From JAUNSR01 sp036655355 (lineage in GTDB: Bacteria; Bacteroidota; Bacteroidia; Bacteroidales; JAUNSR01): a DNA stretch of 64,000 nt. Location: NCBI GenBank assembly GCA_036655355.1, contig JAVVQG010000005.1:186001-250000 (forward strand), read 5' to 3'. Below, piece after piece: positions 1 through 6,952 of this stretch (positions are counted from its first letter, which is position 1; the number at the start of each line of letters is the position of its first letter). Below the pieces are notes generated by a model. The model made no database searches and was not told where the DNA came from. It worked only from the letters and a program-made list of their open reading frames with translations. Both the position numbers and the translations under genes were made by a program.

Positions 1-975
1 GGCTTGTACTTTCTGGACAGATTCCGAGGAAGCTTGCTTTTGTTGAAGCGCGAATCCCACACTTTCGCCTTGGGCAAGAAATTGATTTTGTTGCTGAAAG
101 TGAACCACGGTCGTTTCAGCCGAATCAAGTTCCAGATTTATTTTCTCAAGTCGCTCATTAATGAATTTTGAGGTGTTATTGAAAACAAATTGTTTCTTCT
201 CTATGCCTTTCTTATTGTAAATCTCCACTAATGTATTTAAAAGTTCTACTCCACGGCGCGGGGCCTGATCGGAGAGTGATAACGTAAGTGTTCCGGCATT
301 TTCATTGTCGATTGAGATTTGCAAAGCACTTAGGAAACTCCCTGCAGCGGCTTCATACGAACAGCTGCGTACGAGAACGGAACCTTCAAATTCGGGATTT
401 ACCACATCTACGGTAAATTTATCGTATCCGATCTCGAATGTGCCACCACTTTTCCCCTTATAGATGGTTTTATCATCGGATGTGATGACTTCCACCGCTC
501 CGTTGCCGAGGCAGTTTACAGTAAAGGAAGTATAGGCTGCATCTTCGGGCGTTTCATTCTTTATGAGCACTGGAGTATTTCTGAAATATTCCGATTCTCG
601 GAACTTACCAATATGAAAATAACGGATCTGCAACCCCAACGATTTTACGACCTCTGTCATCAACTCTTCGGATCGCAACTGAAAAATCTCCTTTTCGAGC
701 GATTTGGCTCCCTGACTTAGACCAACCTGTTTGAGGAGCAGGTTATCGGCAGATGTATTTCCGTCAAGATCTTGAATGATTATCTTTCCATATACTTGAT
801 AAACAGGCACGCGACTCTTGCTGACATAGAAACCGACTGCCAGACAGATGGGTATTGATATGGCGAACCACCACCAATACTGAACCATTTTAGCTCTCAG
901 TTTCCGATAATCAAATAACTCTACCCCGCCCGGGGTATTCTCCCCCTGTTTTGCATTTGGTAAATCCTTGAACAT
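1..975 (-). CDS. Wzc-like polysaccharide chain-length/export protein, partial (3' end outside window)
   Basis: The gene starts at the ATG at 973-975 and reads open to the left edge, giving 325 residues with no stop. A short cytoplasmic N-terminus is followed by a tryptophan-rich membrane segment at about residues 31-50 (YWWWFAISIPICLAVGFYV). A long periplasmic Wzz-like region follows, with phrases typical of the family (KSRVPVYQVYGKIIIQD, LEKEIFQLRSEELM) and then glutamine-rich, coiled-coil-prone sequence (VVHFQQQQNQFLAQG). Inner-membrane proteins of this family set polymer length and couple to the outer-membrane Wza channel; many have a C-terminal tyrosine autokinase, which here would lie outside the window. 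It follows the Wza-like gene by 16 bp on the same strand, so the two are probably one operon. The family call is good; whether the kinase domain is present cannot be seen. Confidence 0.85.
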   Translation of the reverse strand, partial: MFKDLPNAKQGENTPGGVELFDYRKLRAKMVQYWWWFAISIPICLAVGFYVSKSRVPVYQVYGKIIIQDLDGNTSADNLLLKQVGLSQGAKSLEKEIFQLRSEELMTEVVKSLGLQIRYFHIGKFRESEYFRNTPVLIKNETPEDAAYTSFTVNCLGNGAVEVITSDDKTIYKGKSGGTFEIGYDKFTVDVVNPEFEGSVLVRSCSYEAAAGSFLSALQISIDNENAGTLTLSLSDQAPRRGVELLNTLVEIYNKKGIEKKQFVFNNTSKFINERLEKINLELDSAETTVVHFQQQNQFLAQGESVGFALQQKQASSESVQKVQA

Positions 976-991
976 ATCTTTTTGTTTTTTA

Positions 992-1783
992 TTAGCGTAC
1001 GAATATTGCTACCAACGCGATAGCCGACGATAAGATACTGAACATATAAGGCAAGAAGGAACTGGTGGTACCGTCTTGAATACCACTTCGGGATGGTTCT
1101 ACATACACAACATCATTTTGTTGCAGGTAGAAAAATTCAGAGTTAAAGATCGATGCGGAAGTAAGATTGAGACGTCCGTGCTGCACCTCTCCCCCTTTGT
1201 CTCGAACTACCAACACATTTTTGCGTTTACTTTTCAACGGCAAATCGCCTGCCATACCGATTGCGTCTAAGACAGATACTCGTTCTGTATTTACTCGATA
1301 TTTGCCTGGAGAACGTACGGCACCCAACATCGTGATGTGAAAGTTCATAAACTGGATGGTAACGGTGGGGTCCTTTATCTGTTCGCTCAATCTGGTCTGA
1401 AGGGTATCAACCAATTGATCGCGCGTCATTCCTTCAACTTTTAATCGTCCTAATGTTGGGAAGTCGATGCAACCGTTCCGGTCTACGATGTAGCCGGATG
1501 GTCCGTCTTGAGTCATACCTCCCACACCTTGCTGATACAGCGCGGTCATCGGGGTGTTGTAGGGTGCCGATACCTCCAGGTCTCCGCAGGAAACCACTAT
1601 TGAAAGCTTATCGTCTTTGGCGATCTTCATGTTATAGGTTTCCGTATTGGCGAGTGTACGGGCATTGTCTATATCGCGCAAAAGGACAATGTTGCGACGA
1701 CTTGCACAGGAGGAGAAAAGTAAAATGAGTAGCGTAGAAATGAGAAAGAGTCCTTTTTTATGGGTGTGACAAATATTATCCAT
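992..1783 (-). CDS. Wza-like polysaccharide export outer-membrane lipoprotein
   Basis: A 263-residue protein of the polysaccharide biosynthesis/export family. The N-terminus has a lipoprotein signal with the lipidated cysteine at residue 26 (LLFSSC). The Poly_export domain lies at about 45-145 (DKLSIVVSCGDLEV; YIVDRNGCIDFPTLGRLKVEG) and an SLBB-type domain at about 150-235 (ITMLGAVRSPGKYRV, LQQNDVVYVEPS). The last 20 residues are hydrophobic (FLPYMFSILSSAIALVAIF), which fits the C-terminal helix crossing the outer membrane in Wza. It forms the outer-membrane exit pore for capsule or exopolysaccharide and works with the Wzc-like protein encoded just downstream. The rest of the sugar locus must lie to the left of the window. 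Family assignment is firm; the polymer is unknown. Confidence 0.9.
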   Translation of the reverse strand: MDNICHTHKKGLFLISTLLILLFSSCASRRNIVLLRDIDNARTLANTETYNMKIAKDDKLSIVVSCGDLEVSAPYNTPMTALYQQGVGGMTQDGPSGYIVDRNGCIDFPTLGRLKVEGMTRDQLVDTLQTRLSEQIKDPTVTIQFMNFHITMLGAVRSPGKYRVNTERVSVLDAIGMAGDLPLKSKRKNVLVVRDKGGEVQHGRLNLTSASIFNSEFFYLQQNDVVYVEPSRSGIQDGTTSSFLPYMFSILSSAIALVAIFVR

Positions 1784-2003
1784 GGTAGCAAATGTTGATT
1801 TATTATTTTTTCGCTTAATTTTTATTAGGATAATGAGACGACTATTTACAAATATATCTTTTTTACATTATTTATCATAACAAAAACCGGCTTATTTGAG
1901 AAGCTGTTTTGATCTTATCCGGAATACAATAATTTGACTTTAAACCATTTACTCAAACACTACGATTAAACATTCCCGGAGTCATCAGAATTCGAATCTG
2001 GAG

Positions 2004-2031
2004 AAAAAAGCTGATCCTCACGGACCAGCTT
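2004..2031 (-). terminator. Rho-independent terminator of the ompA-like pair
   Basis: On the minus strand a 10-bp stem (2008-2017 with 2022-2031, one G-U pair, loop of 4) runs into six T residues (2004-2009). It lies 36 bp beyond the stop of the 2067-3269 gene. The rest of 1784-2066 is AT-rich and would hold the promoter of the wza-like gene; no clear promoter boxes were found there. Confidence 0.8.
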
Positions 2032-2066
2032 CTCTCCAATGCTTTTTCAAGAGCATTTTGTAACTT

Positions 2067-3269
2067 TTATTGCGTAATAGAGAAGTTTACAGAATCGGAA
2101 TAACCCGTTACGTTGAAGTCGTTATTCACATTTTGAACCGTAATCGACAAACGTGACGGATCAATGGAATATCGATTCACCAAAATATCTTTTACCACCT
2201 GAGCACGCTGACGGGCCAATTTTTCATCGTTACCCTCTACATTGCCGATGATGGTTACATCCTGATCCGGATTCTCTTTCATAAACTTGGCGACTTTGAA
2301 GATGTTTACCAATTGGAGTTCTTCATTGAACGTATCTTTACCCGGATTGAATACAACCGACGGAATCAACAAGCTGATCTGTGTGATCTGATCAGTGATT
2401 TGAATGATTTCCTGAGGTTGTTCCTCCACTTCTCGCCGAATCATGGAGATCCGGTTATTCAACATCGCATAGCTTTCAGGAGAGATCAGACGAACTACAG
2501 TGAAGCCCTGTTTTCCCACACGATAGGTTAGTCCCAGCAAAGCAGACATAAATCCATCGAATTTATGACCTTTCCCGATTTCTCCGTCGAAAGTAGCATC
2601 GGTTATCGCATAATTATATTCGAGATTCAGTCCCAACCGTTGTGTAATATTCCATGTTCCCTGTGCTCCAATACGGAGGGAAACCTTATCATTTTTTGGC
2701 ATCGCATGCCATTTGGTGAGATGTAACCATCCCATTCCGGCATACGCTTCTAATTCGAACTTACGGTCGAAACGATAGCTTTTACCGAACGTATTGAGCA
2801 AGTCCCACATAAAATCGGCATTTAATTCGGTGTATTTCAATTTCTGAATATAACCGTTGGCGGTACTGATTCCCTTACTCTCATAATACAATTTCAGCGG
2901 ATCGATGGTGGGATCGGTCGTCCATTGTTTGTTCCCCTGATAAAATCCGGGGATACCGCTATTCCAACCATTCAATCGGGCTCCCCCGAAACCAAGGCGT
3001 ACGCCGAAAGCCGGAAATAGTTTTTTACCTACCGCGATCTGGAAACCGGGTTGTACTCTCTTGGAAAATTTCAATTGCGTGTCTTCCTCTCCGAACATGA
3101 GCCGTTCGGCGAAAGAGGCTTGGATATAGAAGTTATCGAAGAACTTCGAGGTATACTTGGTTTTATAATCGATATCAAGCGTATCATACCTCATTTCAGT
3201 TTCCACCCGCTGAGCAAAACCACTCAATGCAAGCAGAGAGGCGGTAATAATTAAGAATATCTTTTTCAT
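2067..3269 (-). CDS. OmpA-family outer-membrane protein (second of a tandem pair)
   Basis: 400 residues with a Sec signal peptide (MKKIFLIITASLLALSGFAQ). Residues about 40-265 are aromatic-rich alternating strands of an outer-membrane beta barrel (FDNFYIQASFAERLMFG; LGLNLEYNYAITDATF). The C-terminal third is an OmpA-like peptidoglycan-binding domain (FNPGKDTFNEELQLVNIFKVAKF; NDEKLARQRAQVVKDILVNRY). It resembles the neighbouring 3473-4702 gene in length and layout. Tandem OmpA-like genes are known in Porphyromonas gingivalis (Pgm6/Pgm7), where the products form a heterotrimer tethering outer membrane to peptidoglycan; a similar partnership is inferred here. The start at 3269 is supported by the signal peptide and by an A-rich leader also found at other genes in the window. 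The 95-bp tandem repeat lies directly upstream and its inner copy ends at this start codon. Confidence 0.9.
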   Translation of the reverse strand: MKKIFLIITASLLALSGFAQRVETEMRYDTLDIDYKTKYTSKFFDNFYIQASFAERLMFGEEDTQLKFSKRVQPGFQIAVGKKLFPAFGVRLGFGGARLNGWNSGIPGFYQGNKQWTTDPTIDPLKLYYESKGISTANGYIQKLKYTELNADFMWDLLNTFGKSYRFDRKFELEAYAGMGWLHLTKWHAMPKNDKVSLRIGAQGTWNITQRLGLNLEYNYAITDATFDGEIGKGHKFDGFMSALLGLTYRVGKQGFTVVRLISPESYAMLNNRISMIRREVEEQPQEIIQITDQITQISLLIPSVVFNPGKDTFNEELQLVNIFKVAKFMKENPDQDVTIIGNVEGNDEKLARQRAQVVKDILVNRYSIDPSRLSITVQNVNNDFNVTGYSDSVNFSITQ

Positions 3270-3455
3270 TTGTATATTATCTATTTTTCACATTAAGGTC
3301 AAATGCGCCATCTATATACCTTTTGTTGGGTATCTCAACCTTAGATGAGCTATGGCGATTTCATTTGTATATTGTCTATTTTTAACATTAAGGTCAAATG
3401 CGCCATCTATATACCTTTTGTTGGGTATCTCAACTTTCGATGAGCTATGGCGATT
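3266..3455. repeat. 95-bp tandem direct duplication between the two ompA-like genes
   Basis: Copy 1 is 3266-3360 and copy 2 is 3361-3455, differing at only a few positions; a third partial copy (TCATTTGG) begins at 3456. Read on the minus strand each copy ends with the leader ATATACAAATGAAA. The inner copy therefore supplies the start codon of the 2067-3269 gene, while the outer copy has a false start of four codons (ATG AAA TCG CCA TAG). Each copy also contains a small hairpin (ATACC and GGTAT arms). The duplication seems to have used the TCATTTG words at its borders. Confidence 0.95.
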
Positions 3456-3472
3456 TCATTTGGATAGGCTTT

Positions 3473-4702
3473 TTATGGTTCAACAATCTGCATGACTACC
3501 GCACGGTTCCAGCGGTAATCTTCGTTATACAAACGTTCTTTATCACCCAGTGCAGCTGTCGTAATACGAGCGGGATCGATACCGTAATTTTTCACGATGT
3601 AGTTCTTCACGGCATTCACACGTCTTTGACTGAGTTTCAGATTGTAAGCCGGATAAGCTGTTTCGCGGTCGGCATAACCGCTAAGCTGAAGGTTCGCTTG
3701 AGGATTGTCTTGCAGGTATTTCGCCACCTTGAATATGTTATAAACCTGATTGGCCTCGATGTTGTATTTATCGATGTAGAATCTGACGATAAACGGAACG
3801 GTCATATCCTCTTCGACCACTTCCACCTCTTCAATCTCTACAGGACGTTCAAAGTAAGCGGTTTCAAGAACGATCGGATCCACCTTCGTATAGCGGTTGA
3901 ATCGCTTACCGCCGAATTTATAGGTGAGACCCGCAGTAAAGGCTCCGTAGCCTTCGAGCGTACGGTTCTTGGAAGAAGAGTAACCGCCCAACTGCCCATT
4001 AAACGACTCATCCACAACTGTTCCCTGCATCTCGAACAGAAACGACCATTTATCGGATATTTTCACGTCGAGTTGTGCACCAGCCTTCAATGCGAAAGAG
4101 TGGTCGCCGGATATACCTTGATTCTTAAAGGATTTGGAGAAGCCGGGACCGGCAAAGAGGTAAACACCCACACGTTTCTCTTCGTTGGTAAACCATTGAA
4201 CTACATCTGTCATCAAGTTCAATTGAAAATCCATGTAGGTAAACTTACGGTTAAACCACAATTCATTGTTTTTCTCAGAAATGTAAGGAAGCGCCTCTGA
4301 TGGAACGATTGTATGATCAGGAATCTGATCGTACGTATTGAAGTAAGCGTAGGGATAAGAATGACCCTCCAATCGTCCAACTCCAAACTGAAAACGAAGA
4401 CCTAATGCGGGAGTAAACCATTTACCTACACTAAGCTGCCCGACGGGACGAAAGCGCTGGTAAAAGTTATCATATTTCCGGTTAGCTTCCGCAGCCAGAA
4501 AGTCTACACCCCCTGCCAAGCTTACAAACCAGTTACTGGCAGCACTGCTGCCTACAGTTACCACATCGTTCGGATCACCCAGATCCATTGCGATCGTTTC
4601 TTGCCGATTTACCCGGATGGTATCCGTCTTGATTTCCTGTGCAAAAAGGGAAGTAGGAAACAGAACCAGCAACATTAAATAGCGTAAAGCATTTTTTGTC
4701 AT
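3473..4702 (-). CDS. OmpA-family outer-membrane protein (first of a tandem pair)
   Basis: 409 residues: signal peptide (MTKNALRYLMLLVLFPTSLFAQ), an N-terminal eight-strand-type barrel (WFVSLAGGVDFLAAEANRKYDNFYQRF; LGLRFQFGVGRLEG), an acidic linker around residue 290 (VEIEEVEVVEEDMTV) and a complete OmpA C-terminal domain. That domain has the expected pattern LQLSGYADRETAYPAYNLKL, LSQRRVNAVKNYIVKNYGI and ALGDKERLYNEDYRWNRAVV. The final NRAVV matches the usual NRRV element of the OmpA domain. It would anchor the outer membrane to peptidoglycan. It is followed by the related 2067-3269 gene after 203 bp, most of it a tandem repeat. Whether the two genes share one transcript is open because no terminator is visible between them. 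Confidence 0.9.
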   Translation of the reverse strand: MTKNALRYLMLLVLFPTSLFAQEIKTDTIRVNRQETIAMDLGDPNDVVTVGSSAASNWFVSLAGGVDFLAAEANRKYDNFYQRFRPVGQLSVGKWFTPALGLRFQFGVGRLEGHSYPYAYFNTYDQIPDHTIVPSEALPYISEKNNELWFNRKFTYMDFQLNLMTDVVQWFTNEEKRVGVYLFAGPGFSKSFKNQGISGDHSFALKAGAQLDVKISDKWSFLFEMQGTVVDESFNGQLGGYSSSKNRTLEGYGAFTAGLTYKFGGKRFNRYTKVDPIVLETAYFERPVEIEEVEVVEEDMTVPFIVRFYIDKYNIEANQVYNIFKVAKYLQDNPQANLQLSGYADRETAYPAYNLKLSQRRVNAVKNYIVKNYGIDPARITTAALGDKERLYNEDYRWNRAVVMQIVEP

Positions 4703-5042
4703 AGTTAGGTATAATTTGTTATTTTACTTCATTTATAATCCGCTTATTTATACTTAATTACACACGCATTTAAACTGGATTAACGTAAATAACCGAATCA
4801 TATGTAAATTCGTTCAAATTATAAAACAATCCTTTATTCAATTTTGTTCCTTAAACAGATAAAATATCCTGTATAAATTTTCAACGCCTAAACCGGAGAG
4901 CTTAATTTCAGACAGGGAACCGCATCTATTTCTTATTGTATTCTTTTGAGAGAGGAGCGGCTTTGATGTGGATTTATTTGAAAGAAGAGCTCATTTTCAA
5001 CTAAATCTAATTTTAATTACATATTATTTTAGATGCCTATAT

Positions 5043-5073
5043 TTTGTAAACCAATTGATAATTTGTATATTTG
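5043..5073 (+). promoter_or_regulatory. Bacteroides-type promoter of rimP-nusA-infB
   Basis: A -33 TTTG (5043-5046), 19 bp, and a -7 TATATTTG (5066-5073) match the Bacteroides consensus TTTG/TAnnTTTG. Transcription would start near 5080, about 70 nt before the rimP ATG. The rest of 4703-5149 is AT-rich and holds no gene I can support. Confidence 0.8.
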
Positions 5074-5092
5074 TACCCCGAAATGGGCGAAG

Positions 5093-5122
5093 AAAGGAGG
5101 GGGCGGTTAGTCTCCTCCTTTT
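5093..5122 (+). promoter_or_regulatory. Hairpin in the 5' leader of rimP-nusA-infB (attenuator candidate)
   Basis: An 8-bp perfect stem AAAGGAGG (5093-5100) with CCTCCTTT (5114-5121), loop of 13, followed by only four T residues (5119-5122, partly within the stem). It lies between the predicted start site and the rimP ATG. It could be a weak terminator/attenuator or an RNA-stability element. The 5' arm also looks like a strong Shine-Dalgarno sequence but is about 50 nt from the start codon. Confidence 0.5.
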
Positions 5123-5149
5123 GTTCAAATATATCTCAAGCAAAATAAG

Positions 5150-5617
5150 ATGATTGACAAAAGTGTTGTTACCGGTCTGGTTGAAGAGAAACTAAAGGAA
5201 TCAGATAGCTTCCTGGTGGATGTCCAGATTAAACCCGGCAACTTTATCGTAGTAGAGATTGATAATGAAAACGGCATTAACATTGATGAATGTATCGCTA
5301 TCAGCCGTTTTATCGAGGAACATTTTGATCGCGAGGTGGAAGATTTCGAACTTGAAGTGGGTTCGGCTGGCGTTACCTCTCCTTTCAAAGTACTTCGACA
5401 GTATCAGAAGAACATTGGAAACAACGTGGAGGTTTTGAGCCGTAAAGGGATCAAACTGAACGGTGTTCTGACATCGGCCGATGAGAATGGTTTCGTGATT
5501 ACCATTACTAAGAAGGTGAAACCCGAAGGTGCCAAACGCAAGATCGAAGTGCAGGAAAACATTCCGTTCACTTATGACGAAGTGAAGCACGTGAAGTATC
5601 TTATTGATTTTAAATAA
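5150..5617 (+). CDS. rimP: Ribosome maturation factor RimP
   Basis: 155 residues, the normal length of RimP, the cytoplasmic factor needed for maturation of the 30S subunit. The N-terminal alpha/beta domain shows VDVQIKPGNFIVVEIDNENG and CIAISRFIEEHFDREVEDFELEVGSAGVTSPF, the conserved core ending in the family's G-[SA]-x-G-[VL]-x-[SR]-P-like element. The C-terminal SH3-like domain follows (GKRKGIKLNGVL-type strand and ITKKVKPEGAKR). It is the first gene of the rimP-nusA-infB operon, an arrangement conserved across bacteria, and lies 17 bp before nusA. The ATG at 5150 is the only suitable start and is preceded by an A-rich leader. Confidence 0.95.
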   Translation: MIDKSVVTGLVEEKLKESDSFLVDVQIKPGNFIVVEIDNENGINIDECIAISRFIEEHFDREVEDFELEVGSAGVTSPFKVLRQYQKNIGNNVEVLSRKGIKLNGVLTSADENGFVITITKKVKPEGAKRKIEVQENIPFTYDEVKHVKYLIDFK

Positions 5618-5634
5618 AATTACACTATTATAAT

Positions 5635-6888
5635 ATGGCGAAAAAAGAAGAAACGATCAGCCTTATTGATACCTTCCTGGAATTCAAGGAGCTGAAAAAT
5701 ATCGATAGAACTACTATGGTCAGCGTTCTGGAAGAGTCTTTCCGAAACGTGCTTGCCAAAATGTTCGAAACGGATGAGAATTTCGACGTGATCATCAATC
5801 CTGACAAAGGGGATTTTGAGATCTGGAAAAACCGCGAAGTTGTTGAGGACGGTATGGTTACCAACCCGAATCTTCAGGTTTCCGTATCGGAGGCTCGCAA
5901 AACCGTTGCTGATATCGAAGTGGGTGAAGACTTTACAGAAGAGGTGTTCTTTGAGAAATTCGGCCGTCGCGCCATTCTTAACCTTCGCCAGACGTTAGCT
6001 TCAAAAATTCTGGAACTTCAGAAAGACAGCATCTATAATAAGTATAAAGACATGGTAGGACAGGTTGTTTCAGCCGAAGTTTACCAGATCTGGAAAAAAG
6101 AGATGTTGCTGATCGATGACGACGGGAACGAATTGCTTCTTCCAAAAACGGAGCAGATCCCGACCGACTTCTATCGCAAAGGCGATACGGTTCGTGCCGT
6201 TGTAGCCCGCGTGGATAACAAGAATAACAATCCGAAGATTATTCTTTCACGTATCTCCCCTCTATTCCTTCAGCGTTTGTTCGAACTTGAAGTTCCTGAA
6301 ATCGCAGAAGGCGTAATCCGCATCATGAAGATTGCCCGTATTCCGGGTGAACGCGCGAAAATCGCTGTTGAGACTTCAGACGATCGTATCGATCCGGTCG
6401 GAGCCTGCGTAGGTGTGAAAGGCGCTCGTATTCACGGTATCGTTCGTGAATTGCGTAATGAAAACATCGACGTCATCAACTACACCACCAATACATCCCT
6501 ATTTATCCAACGTGCTTTAAGCCCTGCTAAAGTATCTTCGATCCGTCTCAATGAAGAAAATAAAACTGCCGAGGTGTTCCTGAAACCCGAAGAAGTTTCT
6601 CTTGCCATTGGTAAAGGCGGTATGAATATCAAGCTGGCCTGCATGCTTACAGATTATACGATAGACGTTTACCGTGATATCGATGAAGCTCAGGAAGAGG
6701 ATATCTATCTGGATGAATTTACGGATGAAATCGACAGCTGGGTAATTGATGCACTTAAGAGTATCGGATGTGCAACCGCTAAAAGCGTGTTGAACACCCC
6801 TCGCGAGATACTCGTGGAGAAAGCCGACCTTGAAGAAAACACCGTGGATGATCTACTTACCATCCTGCGTGCTGAATTCGAGGAGTAA
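5635..6888 (+). CDS. nusA: Transcription termination/antitermination factor NusA
   Basis: 417 residues. The N-terminal RNA-polymerase-binding domain covers about 1-125, the S1 domain about 130-200 (GQVVSAEVYQIWKKEMLLI, YRKGDTVRAVVARVD) and two KH domains about 200-345 (GERAKIAVETSDDRIDPVGA followed by CVGVKGARIHGIVRELRNE; then EVSLAIGKGGMNIKLACML). A short helical C-terminal domain is acidic. The two acidic repeats found in E. coli NusA are mostly absent, as is usual outside Proteobacteria. NusA modulates pausing, termination and antitermination on RNA polymerase. It sits 17 bp after rimP and 64 bp before infB in the standard operon. The leader hairpin upstream of rimP would be a natural place for NusA autoregulation, but that is inference. 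Confidence 0.97.
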   Translation: MAKKEETISLIDTFLEFKELKNIDRTTMVSVLEESFRNVLAKMFETDENFDVIINPDKGDFEIWKNREVVEDGMVTNPNLQVSVSEARKTVADIEVGEDFTEEVFFEKFGRRAILNLRQTLASKILELQKDSIYNKYKDMVGQVVSAEVYQIWKKEMLLIDDDGNELLLPKTEQIPTDFYRKGDTVRAVVARVDNKNNNPKIILSRISPLFLQRLFELEVPEIAEGVIRIMKIARIPGERAKIAVETSDDRIDPVGACVGVKGARIHGIVRELRNENIDVINYTTNTSLFIQRALSPAKVSSIRLNEENKTAEVFLKPEEVSLAIGKGGMNIKLACMLTDYTIDVYRDIDEAQEEDIYLDEFTDEIDSWVIDALKSIGCATAKSVLNTPREILVEKADLEENTVDDLLTILRAEFEE

Positions 6889-6952
6889 TCTCACTTGAAG
6901 CTCTGCTTCATCTGGTTCCTTCTTCAAATTATTTAATTGTTAAATCAAAAGT

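Noticed and set aside
3398..4300. 300-codon open frame on the plus strand over the OmpA-like gene
   Set aside because: Antisense to the OmpA domain and barrel; no signal peptide or motif, and it begins inside the tandem repeat.
6889..6952. Small inverted repeat TGAAGC-TCT-GCTTCA between nusA and infB
   Set aside because: Only six base pairs with a three-base loop and no T run; too weak to call a terminator or regulatory site.
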